Shown piece by piece: positions 39,982-51,106 of a DNA stretch of 64,000 bases. This stretch comes from Quillaja saponaria. Taxonomy: Eukaryota > Streptophyta > Magnoliopsida > Fabales > Quillajaceae. Where the stretch lies: assembly GCA_029379385.1 (NCBI GenBank), contig CM055611.1:21770062-21834061 (forward strand), in the 5' to 3' direction. Position 1 is the stretch's first letter. Each line of letters opens with the position of its first letter. The position numbers and the translations under genes are program-made. The notes below the pieces were generated by a model that was given only the letters and a program-made list of their open reading frames with translations, searched no databases and had not been told where the DNA came from.

Positions 39982-42677
39982 ATGGCAATGTGCTTTCACT
40001 ATTCACCTTCCTTCTCCTCTCTGTATCACGGGGATCCCCGGATGCCTCACCTGCATCCACCGTCTGCATCATCGGTAGCGGCATCGGTGGCTCCTCAGTC
40101 GCCCACTTCCTCCGCAAGTACTCACCCAATTCCACCTCCTCTATAAAAATCCGAATTTTCGAGCGAAACGGAATCGTTCGGAGGCCGTATGGCCACTGTT
40201 AACGTGGGGCGGCGAAACCTTCGAAGCTGGAGCTTCTATTCTTCACCCCAAAAACTTCCACGCCTTGAATTACACGAATCTGCTTAAGCTCAAGGTCAAG
40301 AAGCCATCTTCTGATTCCCTCTCTCTGGGTATATGGGATGGGAAAAAGTTAATCTTTAAGACAGTAAATAGTAGTTCCAGAATTCCCTTCATTCAATTTT
40401 TTATTGATAAGGTCGTCTCATTTGCTAACTCGGTGATCATGTTTGCGCGCTATGGCTTCTCACTTCTCAGAATGCAAAGCTTTGTTGAGGTCTGCCTCTG
40501 TATTTTAATCTATCTGCTTGAACAAATGGGAATGAAAGAAACAATTGCTTGCGCTTATATTACCTTTTTCTTGTCTTTAAATCTCATAATGTTTTCGCTT
40601 TGCTGATTATGTTTTTTTGGGTAAGGAAGACTACCGTGAATAGGTTCGTGATGTGTACCTACGAAAAATTTGAAGCGAGGCCAGTTTTCAGGACTGTGGA
40701 TGAGATGCTAAAATGGGCTGGTTTGTACAACCTGACCACCAGGACTTTGGGGGAGGGAATTGATTGATGCAGGGTTGTCTCCGTTATTGATACAAGAACT
40801 TGTCACTGTAAGAATTTTGAGAAAAATACTTGATTAAATCTCTTCCATTGACCTTTTAGCATTTTCAGTGTGTACCATTGAAACATCTTTTGAATTACTT
40901 TGGCTGAAAGGAGGATTGATTGTTTATCTATTCTTGGTGCTTTACATTTTTTTTTTTTGAATAGTGTTGCTTTACATTTTACTGTTCCATAAACAATGTG
41001 CTTGATATGAATAGTTTTTACGAAGAGTAATATATTTATGCATGTGGCTTTATGACAATGGCAGTTGCCCCGTGGTTTGTAAGAAATCAAATGCAAGCCC
41101 CTAAAATACCACTTTAGTTATCCTTCTTGGACGTGATTTATTATTTTTATATAATAGGACAATCTTCAGTGGATTGTATAACATTTACGGGTCTATCAGC
41201 TCTCCTAGTACATAAAACTGCGGGGTTTACTTTCCCTTTAGAAATGGTCTATCTTTCAAACTTTTGAATTGTGAGCTGCCAATTAACAGTAAGTGTATTA
41301 AGGGCCTCTCGCATTTGGAATTACTGACTTTTGGGATCAGTTTTTTTACTGTCTACCAAGAATCATCATGCCCCGTGGTTTATGTCTTACCATCTGACTT
41401 GCATTGTCAAGATTCTTAACTGGAAAAGTGGCTGAATTCATGCCTATCTGGAAAATGTTGCATACCTTTTCAGTGGAGAAAGATGTGTGATTTGGAAGAT
41501 CTTTGCTACTCTAAGTATTTTTAGTTTTCTTAGTATAAATCAATGTATCAGGTTTATGAAATAAGAGTATAGACTTTGTTTTCTGCAGGTCATTACAAGA
41601 ATTAATTATGGTCAGAGTGTCAGCATGAGTGCACTTGCTGGTGCAGTTTCCTTGGCAGGATCAGGTGGAGGATTATGGTCGGTCGAAGGAGGCAACTGGC
41701 AGATGGCTGCCGGATTAATTAATCATTCGAATGTCAAATTGCACCTTCATGAAGAAATACAATCTATTTCTAACCTTGGAGATTATTACGAGCTTAACTC
41801 CACTACGGGAAACACTTACACATGTGAAGTTGTGGTAGATGAGTTAAACATTCAGTTTACTCCTCCACTTTCAATTCCTGAGAGAAAATTACAGCATACA
41901 CATGCAACTTTTGTTAGGGGCCTCCTAAACCCTGTGAGTATCTCAAAAATTGCTAACTTCACATGCTTATTAGAATTTTCTACTTGCTTGTATTCATTAA
42001 TGTTTACATTTTCAACAATTGTTATATTTAAGGCATACTTTGGTCTTCATGCTGCATCAAAAATTCCAGAACTTGTGGCTACAATAGAGGATCCTGACCT
42101 TCCATTCACAAGCATTTCAGCTCTCAAGCAACATAATAAAAAAGATGTGACTTATAAGATATTCTCTCGTACGCCATTGGATGATAAGTTGCTGGATAGC
42201 ATCTTCAGGTAATATGTTTCCCTTTTATAATGAAGAAAAACCATGCTGCCCTTGAAACGCTTCCATACACCCTTTTAATGGGAACCTTTCTTATACCTTG
42301 AAAACATGGTCTTTGTCAATTTGAACCATAAATCCGGTGCCAGAGAAAGTTCTGCCCTTTTCAGTTGGCCTGATATTTGGTGAAATGACTGATTATTCAC
42401 TGCTATTAATTGTAGTGCAAGGAGGGAGACAATTCGAATAAACTGGGGTGCTTATCCACAGTACCACGCTCCTGAAGTATTTGCACCATTTATTTTGGAT
42501 GGTGGACATTTGTACTATGTAAATGCATTTGAGAATGCAGCTAGTACCATAGAGACAAGTGCTGTAGCAGCTGAAAATATTGCACGACTCATACTCTCAA
42601 GATTCTTTAGCCAAGTACCCTTGGGTTTGTCGAAGTTGAACGCTTCTGGTGAAAAATATTTTCATGTAGATTTGTAA
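39982..42677 (+). CDS. FCLY: Farnesylcysteine lyase / prenylcysteine oxidase, with frameshifts in exons 1-2
   Basis: FAD-dependent oxidase that cleaves prenylcysteine (in plants, farnesylcysteine) released from prenylated proteins, giving the prenyl aldehyde and cysteine. Exons: 39982-40489, 40630-40807, 41589-41933, 42033-42208, 42416-42677 (TAA). A hydrophobic signal peptide (LSLFTFLLLSV) leads into the dinucleotide-binding motif IIGSGIGGSS. Other family blocks are GGRMATVNVGGETFEAG, SLAGSGGGLWSVEGGNWQM, LQHTHATFVRGLLNP, TYKIFSRTP and YYVNAFENAASTIET. Extra bases break the frame near 40177-40180, 40206-40211 and 40755-40757. The ATG at 39982/39988 also joins the signal peptide only if TG is duplicated at 39989-39992. 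Between CEVVV and DELNIQF about five residues usual in homologues (around V-A-T-P-L) are absent, in frame. The rest is intact, so errors are likelier than decay. Confidence 0.88.
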
Positions 42678-43410
42678 AGGCTTTATGTCCACAAACCACA
42701 ATCAGAGATTGTAAGATAGACAGTATGTTGTAATTAGGTCGTCTTGAAGCTAGAGCAACATGTACGATTGTTTGTTTTCTACAAATAAAATCTTGAAGCC
42801 CACGAAAGAGAGAATCAAATCACATAACGTAAAAACTATATTTTACATTTCATGTTTGTTCAATTTGTATTGCACCTTTATTTATATATATATATATATG
42901 TATATCTTGTTAGAAAAAAAAAATATAGAGAGATTTTTCTAAAATTAATATTCTAAAAAGTATATGCATGAAATTAGATAGCTCTTTTTTCTTCCAAAAG
43001 CTAACTAAACATATGTGAGAAAGAAATAACGAAAGCATGTCAACATAGAAACAAAATTATCTGAAAACTTAGTATATATATTAGCTATTAAATTTCCAAA
43101 GGTGATGTATTTAATTATAATCAATAAATAAAAGAGATTGTTCAATAAGAATTAATATAATATCTATTTTAACATAATATAAATGTAAAATCTAATATAA
43201 TATAAATAAGATTAAAACATGGGAGTACGAAAAAAAATTAAAATGTAAAAATTATTTGTCTAATAAAAATAAACCAATCTTGTAGTAGGGATATAAGTGA
43301 AAAAAAATAAAAAGTTAAAGAAGCAAGAAATAGCGCCAGAGAAAAGGAAAGTGCAAACGGTAAGATACACAAACCCGTGGGTTCTTTCCTTTTTTTGTGG
43401 AAAATGTAAC
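42678..43410. other. Intergenic: FCLY 3' flank and MCTP promoter
   Basis: AT-rich spacer with a short (TA)n near 42882-42900. Upstream promoter DNA of the MCTP gene. No coding sequence seen. Confidence 0.5.
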
Positions 43411-43419
43411 CTATATATA
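43411..43419 (+). promoter_or_regulatory. Likely TATA box of the MCTP gene
   Basis: CTATATATA lies about 140 bp before the proposed leader donor splice site at 43550, which places the start of transcription near 43440-43450. Spacing and match to the TATA consensus are good; the start itself is inferred. Confidence 0.5.
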
Positions 43420-43549
43420 ACAGAACCTAATCCCTCATATATGTCGCTCAAGACTCAAGAGGTAGCTAGGGTTGTTTTTCTTTCATATTTGTTTTGCTTC
43501 GCTGTTTTGCTCCAAGGTTCATACCCAGGTCAATCATAATCACAAACAG

Positions 43550-44513
43550 GTACTAAACATAATCCTTAACTCTCTTTTTGTTAAAAGTATTTGCTTTTGG
43601 TGTACACCCTTTTGTTTGTTTGTTTTTTTTGGTTTAATTGCTCCAGTTCCTGAAATTGAAAATAAAAAAAAAAATTACTCATACATATACCCATACATAG
43701 CACCAGGAATGGAGACCCTCTACCATGTATCACCACTATCTTCCCAATTCTTCATTTCACTTGAATGGAGACCCTCTACCATGCATCACCACTATCTTCC
43801 CAATTCTTCATTTGACTTTTAGTGTTTGCAGTATTTCAACCATGACTTTATTTTTTCTGTCATTGGATAAGTGTTAGCATAAAGGGTTTTATTTATTTAT
43901 TATTATTAATTTTTTTTTTTCTGGTTGTAGCCCTGATGGATTGATTTGTTTGTACAATGAGTAATTAATCTGAAGTTTAGGAAATTTCTCTGTATATCCC
44001 CTCATGTTTTCTTGCCAACCAACCACACGCCGTAATTATTTGAGTGTTTTCCTTCTGCTTAATTTAGGGATTTTATTTCTTTCAAGCATTTTCAATAGGA
44101 GATTGGGATTGGAAAAAAATCGAAATATTCATTATTTTTATGTTTATCAAAGGGATTGATTCATGGATATCTATCTTTGTATATTTTATTGCGATTTGTC
44201 CTACTGATTATTAGAACAATTTATCTATTTTGAAAACTATTTTGGTATTCGATTCATAGAAATTAAATTTCTCAATAGTTATTGCTACAATGTTGCATTA
44301 ATTTTTTTTTTCTTTTTACTTTTTAGCATATGATTTTTCTAACAAACATTATTATTTCACTGTTCTAATAGCATTTGATGGGCCCATTCTCCTATTATTT
44401 CAATTATTTTCTCCATTCAATTTTCTTTTCCTTACATTTTCAGTTGTTCACAACATAATTAGAAATCCAGCTTGGTTAGTTAACAGTTTTTTTTTTTTTT
44501 TTTTTTTTTACAG
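43550..44513 (+). other. Proposed 5' UTR intron of the MCTP gene
   Basis: Donor AACAG|GTACTA at 43550 and a strong acceptor, a T23 tract (44487-44509) then ACAG at 44513, only 8 bases before the ATG. It contains a 56-bp direct duplication at 43707-43818. Leader introns are common in plant MCTP genes, but this one is inferred from splice signals only. Confidence 0.55.
43707..43818. repeat. 56-bp tandem duplication in the MCTP leader intron
   Basis: Copies 43707-43762 and 43763-43818 both begin GAATGGAGACCCTCTACCAT and differ at only a few positions, so the duplication is recent. Confidence 0.9.
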
Positions 44514-44521
44514 TTTGAACA

Positions 44522-46893
44522 ATGGCAAAACAAAGCAAGGAAAATGATTTATCTGTGAAGGAGATTTCACCAAAGATTAGTGCCATCAACAACAATAATA
44601 TCACATCCGGGCTTGACCTTGTTGAAATCTCACAGTTTCTGTATGTAAGAATCAAGAAGGCCATAAACTTGCCTGGAATTTGTGGTCCTAATACTTGTAT
44701 TCCTTCTGTGGAAGTGAAACTAGGAGAGTTCAAAGGAACAACTCCCTACGTTATAAATTGCTCAAATCCTGAATGGAATCGAGTTTTTGCTTTTTCCAAA
44801 GAGCTTATTCAGACATTGGCCTTGTCGAGTTTTGTAATTCTGGTGAAGGATAAGGCTGTTAGGAATGAACCAACTATAGGTCGGAGACAATTTAGTATTG
44901 CTGATGTTCCTAATCGGCTTACATCAGAAAGTGCAATAGCTACTCGTAGTTATCGAACTGAAGGATGGAGATGGACCAAAGAATATGTATACTGGAGAGT
45001 TGCTGATGTCTGTTTGGATTGGGACTCAGGCAGATGATGCTTTTCTTGATGCCTTTCATTTTGATGCAGATCAAGTTAGTGATGACAACATTGGTAATAC
45101 ACGTGCAAAGGTATATCTTCAACCTAGGATTTGGATTCTTAGAGTTTATGTGTATGAAGGCCAAGACTTCTCAATTACGGAAGCCACTGACAACTCAGGA
45201 ATTTTTATCCAAGCTAATTTTGGGTCAGTAACTTTGAGAAGCAAACTGGTAAAGACTAAGAAAAACGTGAACCCCAAATGGAATGAAAATTTATTTTTTG
45301 CTGCAGCAGAACAAATTGATGGACATATGGTGTTCACTGTGGTGCATGAGACTCCAAGTAATCATCAATGCTTGGGGACCTATGATTTTCCTCTAAAGGG
45401 GGTGAGCAAGAAACTAGATGGTGCACCACCAGCTGGTAAATGGTGCAATCTGAAGAGGCCCATAGTCATGAAGGATCAACAGGATCAAGGTAAAGGTAAG
45501 GTTCAACAGGATCAAGTTGAGTTTAAAAGTAAACTTAAATTGGGGATCTCTTTGGATGGTGGGTATCATATTTTTGATGAAGATCCAGAGTTCAGCAGTG
45601 ATTTCAGAGCCACAGCCAAAAAATTATCAAAGTCCCATATTGGGTTTTTTGAATTGGGAATCCTGAGCGCTACTGGGCTAGCGGCAATGAAGAAGGGGAA
45701 GAAGGAGAATAATCGAACTGATGCCTACTGCGTGGTTAAATATGGACCAAAGTGGATTCGGACAAGAACTATTGTTGATAGTCTTTCTCCAAAGTGGAAT
45801 GAGCAATATAGTTGGGAAGTTTATGACATATGTACTTTCATCACAATCTTAGTGTTGGATAATGCACACGTACAAGGAGGACGTATAGCTGAAGGTGTAA
45901 GAGATGCAAAAATGGGGAAGGTAACAATTGGCCTATCCACACTTGAAGTTGGCCGGATTTACACTTACTCCTATCCTCTCTTACAACATCAACCTTCATT
46001 AGGTTTGAAAAAGATGGGAGAAATTCAATTGGCTTTTAGGCTTAAACTTTTAATATCTAAATTTGATTTGCTACACACATATGCATATTTTCTGCATCCT
46101 AGACTCCATTATACTAGCCCATTGAGTCGAGCTCATACAGATAACTTAAGCAAACAGGCTGTTATGCTTATCTCGAAGTGGTTTAAACAAGCTGAACCCC
46201 CATTGAGGGAAGAAGTTGTGAATCATATGCTTGCAGTGAGAGCTAAGTTATGGAGCATGCTGAACGGAAGAACAACCTTTGATAGGATATCTGTTTTTTT
46301 AAATGCTTTGGTTGCTACCTGCAAATGGTTTGAGGAGGTAATGTATTGGAAGGATTTTCAAAGAACACTCATGGTTCATGCAGCTTTAGTGGGTGTAATT
46401 TTTTGTCCCAAATCAGTACTGCAAACAATTTTTGCCTACCTTATTCTAAATGTATTGTCACAATATTCGAAGAGGCCAAGACATCCTGCTCAAGTGGATT
46501 TCAAACTATCTCATATTCATACAGCAACTGTAGATGAACTACAAGAAGAATTTGATCCAGTTCCATCCAAATACGGAGGTGTGGTTCTTAGAAATAGGTA
46601 TGATCGCTTGAGAAAATTTGGAGGAAGAATGGTAAGTGAGATGGGTTACTTAGCAATGAAAAGGAGAGATGGTGGAATCTCTAGTCAGTTGGAAGGATCC
46701 AGTTATTACATTTTTCTTTTTGTTCATCTGTTTGTTTGTTGGCATTGTGACCTTTGTTGTTCCTCTTCAGTGGACAGTGATTCTTGGATTTGCTTACTTG
46801 TTAAAGCATCCAAGATTCCGTGCTGGTGCACCTTTTGGAATTCCCAGAAATTTACTTTCTAGGATGCCTACAAATGTAGATTACATGCTTTGA
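44522..46893 (+). CDS. Multiple C2 domain and transmembrane region protein (MCTP), two frameshifts
   Basis: Plant MCTPs are ER-anchored proteins with C2 domains that bind membranes; several tether ER to plasma membrane at plasmodesmata and affect trafficking. Intronless coding region, ATG 44522, TGA 46893, 789 residues when corrected. C2 domains start at about 38 (LYVRIKKAINLPG), 205 (WILRVYVYEGQDF) and 375 (GFFELGILSATGLAAMKKG, then RTDAYCVVKYGPKWIRTRT and SPKWNEQYSWEVYD). The conserved PRT_C region follows (LLHTYAYFLHPRLHYTSPL, NHMLAVRAKLWSMLNGR, FEEVMYWKDF), with C-terminal membrane segments and the family-typical ending ...HPRFRAG...LLSRMP. The first C2 lacks the usual Asp in its early loop. 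One extra base near 44956-44957 and one in the A-run at 46659-46662 shift the frame; the protein continues normally on both sides. Confidence 0.92.
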
Positions 46894-47617
46894 GTGCAGC
46901 ATAATTATGTTTTTACTGGTTTTATTGTCTTTTTTTACGACAATCATTATCAATATTATTCACCGTGTAGGACAATCCAATGTTTGGCTTGTTTATTTCA
47001 ACTAAGCCTCCATTACATTGATCTCACTTGTATTGTGTTTCTAAGTTAAATACCAATTTTATGTCATATACAGGTTCAATTGGTTGTTCTTTCTGTAATA
47101 TCATGTACTTCTGTTTTTGTTTTTTTTTTTTTTCCAAAACCTGCTGTTATGCGATGCTGATGTGCCAATAGAATATGCAGTGGTTATATGATATGAATTA
47201 TGAAGGTAGGGAAGGAATTCTTGTTGGGCATGGTTTCTAATAAACTTGCCATCTTAACACAGGCAATATTGATTAGTAACATTGCTGAAATTAACTACAA
47301 ATTTATCCCATCCCTGTAATATCACTGAAAACATAACAGGTAATCAAGGATCTATAGTCACTAGATAGATGGCAAAACTGTGAAAGCCATTCAACTCTTT
47401 CATCTAGAAAATTCAAATGGTTCCATGAGTTTCTTAATGATTTTGTGACATTGACTTTATGTATATCTGAACATCAAAACTTGGGAACATCTTCTTGTGC
47501 AATGTCCTAAACCAAATGTACACAATTTGAACATAATAGATGACACAAGTCACAAAGAGAAGTCTGGCATTGCTAACGGTGACCATGGAGGCAGCATCAG
47601 ATGAGTAGTTTTTCCAA
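46894..47617. other. Convergent 3' flanks of MCTP and VPS20
   Basis: The two genes end towards each other here, so this is 3' UTR and terminator DNA. I see a T-run at about 47117-47133 and no coding sequence. Confidence 0.5.
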
Positions 47618-49689
47618 TCAAGCCGGTAGTGGTTCCTCCAAAACTGTTTCAAATAATTATGCATGTTAACAGAATGATGGAGGGTACAGGGTACGGGGTA
47701 CGGGAAGGAGGCAGAGAGAGATACCTTTTCTTTTTGTGGCAACTCCAGCTGAAGCAATTTCATCATTTTTTTCAACTGCAACAGGTGTTGTCTCCGGTAC
47801 ATTTGGAAGGTCCAAGTTTTCACCGATTTCTTTGACAGATGGCACTTCAGGAAGATCTTGAACAGTAATCTGAGTAGAAAGATAAAATATATGTAGGAGT
47901 CAGTAATTGATAAAAGAGTACGAGTGCCAGTTACACAAATTGAAATTCCACATACCTGAGTTTCCAAGTTGTCAAATTCTGCTAAATCTCTTCTTCATCT
48001 TCTGCTGATAATTTCTCCCCCAAGATTGCATTGATTTCCTACAAAATCATTACAAATATGGCACTAACCATGATATATTGATAAGGAGGATTGACAAGGA
48101 AAAAGGTCAATGCAAAGCAACAAATAAATGACATGCTAATATACTTCATACTTTAAAGGTTTATGGCTCCATTGAACCAATAAACGATACTGCACCAACA
48201 AGGTGCATGCTTAGTGGTAAGCAAGCTGTGGACAGGAGGTCAGGGGCTCAAAATATATCAGGGTTTGTTAAGGAAAATATCCTAGACACTTAATGGCTGG
48301 CTACTAACTATCGTGTGGGGAAAGGCTATGGTCAATCCACCTGCACCTGCAGGCCTCGCGGTAGCTCCTAAGGAAGGCCTCAAGCCTTTTTTAGAGAAGA
48401 AACTCCTGCCTAGGCCCGCCTGGCAAGAGCATGGAAGCTCACTTGGTGACACACAGGGAAGACCGACATAGCTGGTGGCCTCCTCTTACCCATTTGTAAC
48501 CTAAAAAGAAAAAAGGAAAAGGAATCCCTACTGACTCAAAACACTAAGCTTCGGAGTTTAGCTGACATAAAATCGGGAAAACAATAATTTCTAACTGTGC
48601 AGTAATAAAAAGTGAGTGAGAATAAGAGAAAAGTGAAGCTTACATCTTGATAAGCTTTAGCCTCAGCAGTGTCATCCACAAGTTTCTGAACATCTTCATG
48701 GTTGATCTCACTTTGTATCGCTTTAATTGCATTGTTACCAGCCGTCAAACTCTCAAACACGGCTTTCTGCTTGCTTGCCAATTCAATATCTGATAACTGA
48801 ACAAAAGTGTAAATACGTTTTGCTTTTACCAGAAGAAAAACAGAGAGAAACTGAAAGAGTAAATACATGTTGCTTTACCAAAAAAAGACAGAGAGAGAAG
48901 AAAAATAAGCAGAAGCTATTATATCACATATGCAACAGGTAAAGCAAGTACATTAGGACTCATTTAAGACATCGTAATCTTTTCAACATGGTTTTTCTGC
49001 ATTGTGTTTTCTAGAAACTGTTATGTTACTTTTAAATACATAAAACCGTGGTGGTGGAGATGAATGGAGATAATGATGGTAGTTGTGCAGTGGTGGTGAC
49101 AGCTTTGCAAGTAGTGGCTGTGGTGGAGATGAAGTGGCAAGAGCAGGGTGAAGGAATCAAATAGCTTCTTAAGACAACTTGCAATATAACGACTTATGAT
49201 TTCTCCTTTTACTTCTTTGATTTTTATGAAGCCCTTCTAAGAAAGGTATCGAAAAGACAAACGAAGCACATCTACCAAACATATTTCTTTTTCTTTTGTC
49301 TCCTTTTGTTTCTCCTGAAAAACAAATAAAAACCAGGAAACTGCAAAAGTTTCAGAAAGCACCATAGCAAATAAAATATTAAACCAAGAGCTCCCTTGGC
49401 CTTGACAATTGTGAAAACATCCAAAAGGTCTTGGCTCAAATCTCACTAACAGAACAATAAAATAAGAACAAGAAATGAATCATAAGAAATTAAAAATTCA
49501 GAAGAAACAAACACAGGAAATTTTTTAAGTTATTACTTGTTGCTCAACGTTAATGAGCCAGGCATCAACTTGCTTCAATATCTCTTCTTGTGCTTTCTTT
49601 TTCCTTAACACTAACAAGGCCCTGTCTTTTCTCTTTTCACGAATCAAATCTCTAGTAGCTTTCTTTTCTGCTTCAATGACATCATCAAG
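47618..49689 (-). CDS. VPS20: ESCRT-III subunit VPS20/CHMP6, first coding exon missing
   Basis: VPS20 nucleates ESCRT-III polymers that pinch vesicles into multivesicular bodies. Visible exons: 49689-49537 ([20 protein letters not shown]...), 48796-48644 ([17 protein letters not shown]...), 48038-47956 ([17 protein letters not shown]...), 47869-47725 ([18 protein letters not shown]...), 47643-47618 (ending LEEPLPA, TGA). All are GT-AG with agreeing phases. The 186 visible residues cover helices 1 (end) to the C-terminal MIM-type tail. About 33 N-terminal residues, including the myristoylation MGN start and the basic start of helix 1, should lie in an upstream exon that I cannot find between 49690 and 51106 or beyond the satellite block. 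One base is missing in exon 48038-47956 (A-run 47984-47986), the only deletion seen in this window. The gene is therefore either broken or cut off by a bad join. Confidence 0.88.
48180..48520 (+). repeat. Possible tRNA-derived SINE in a VPS20 intron
   Basis: A locally GC-rich block with an A-box-like TGCTTAGTGGTAAGC (about 48208), a B-box-like AGGTCAGGGGCTCAAA 30-40 bp later and an A-rich end (about 48503-48525). This is the layout of a tRNA-related SINE with its pol III promoter. No convincing target duplication seen. Confidence 0.35.
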
Positions 49690-51106
49690 CTGGACACAAG
49701 TGGATCAGAAAGAAACAAAGTGACCAATTTATCTAATAAATACAGCATATGATTTCAATTATCAACCAGGTAAAGTTGAGACCTCAAAAGGATCCCAACA
49801 TAGTTTAGCTTCAAAAGCAAGAAATTTATTACTCCTAAAATTCTAATTCACAAAAGAACTTTTATCTTATTTTCTGTTTTGGCTAATGTCACAACAAAAA
49901 AAGTTTGGCTAATCTATACTTCATACATCCATTACAGAAGATTAAACTAAAAGCTTAGTTTATATAAATAAAGACAATAGTAAGATCTAAGTACCCTACA
50001 GAAGTTATTTAGCAATAATAGTTTGACAACTTGTACCAAATCCAGTCAAGAAAAAAAAAATATTGTAGTGAAAAGACAATTGAAAAACTACTCCAACTAA
50101 AGGAAAACAGGTAGAGAATGAAATGCAATAACCTTGAAGAAACCAGATATAAGTTTGCACTGAAGTGCTGGATAAAGAGACACTGAAGTACAATTAAGTG
50201 ACAAACATTTAAACTACACACATATATACACATGGAAGCATCAATTTTTAGTCTATTTCCTTGCTGCAACAGTCCCTCTCTACCCTTTATTTTGAAATGA
50301 GTTTGGTGCATTTATACCAAAAAGTAGTAGGAAATTCAGCACAGAACATTAGGTACTAGCAAAAACAATGCAGAATGTATAGTCATAGCCTTTACTGTGT
50401 AGGGCTGAAAATTGAAGTACAATTAAGTGATATTTATATGCTCCTGAAAGTTTTATTATAAGTTCCGCTCCAAATCCAATTTGGATAATTGATTTTCTGT
50501 ATGGATAGAGAATAATAAATTTATGCAAAATCCTTTGCAAAACTCTATACTTAATATTGTCAAAGGCATTATCCTAAGTAATCATGTTTTATAGAAGATT
50601 TTAGAGAATATTTCCCCCTGAAATCTAATCAAGTTTTTAGGTCATTCTTTCAGGAAATTAACAATTCAAAAATCTATATGTTAACCTTTTTACACTCAAA
50701 CCATCAAAACTTCGATAATACTCCCTGCCTTCTTTTCTATATCTTAGCACTTCTACCTTCTAATAATTCAATTCGATAGAATCATCCCTGCCTCACACAC
50801 ACTTATCCAGAATAAAAGGAATAAACTAATTCATGCTCCAAATTTGGTAAACACCTTGAGAACAGCTCAAAACTCTTAACTGTATCTTCAGCAGGAAAAT
50901 TCACGCAACATAATTATTTACAATGTACTCCAACCTTTCATTCATCAAGCTTTCAATATTCACTTCCTACTTAGACAGGAATGAGGACCAGAAATACGCA
51001 GAAAAAGCAGGAATTTTAGTTCATTTTCCTTCTTGTTCCTCTGTTGTAGCCAAGCCATACCAAAACAATCCATCGAACCAAAAAATTAAGAATCGGAAAT
51101 AGATGA
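49690..51106. other. VPS20 upstream region / intron 1
   Basis: AT-rich DNA between VPS20 exon 2 and the satellite block. I searched its minus strand for a VPS20 exon 1 (MGN start, VDRAILSLKTQRRKL-like) and found none. No other gene seen. Confidence 0.5.
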
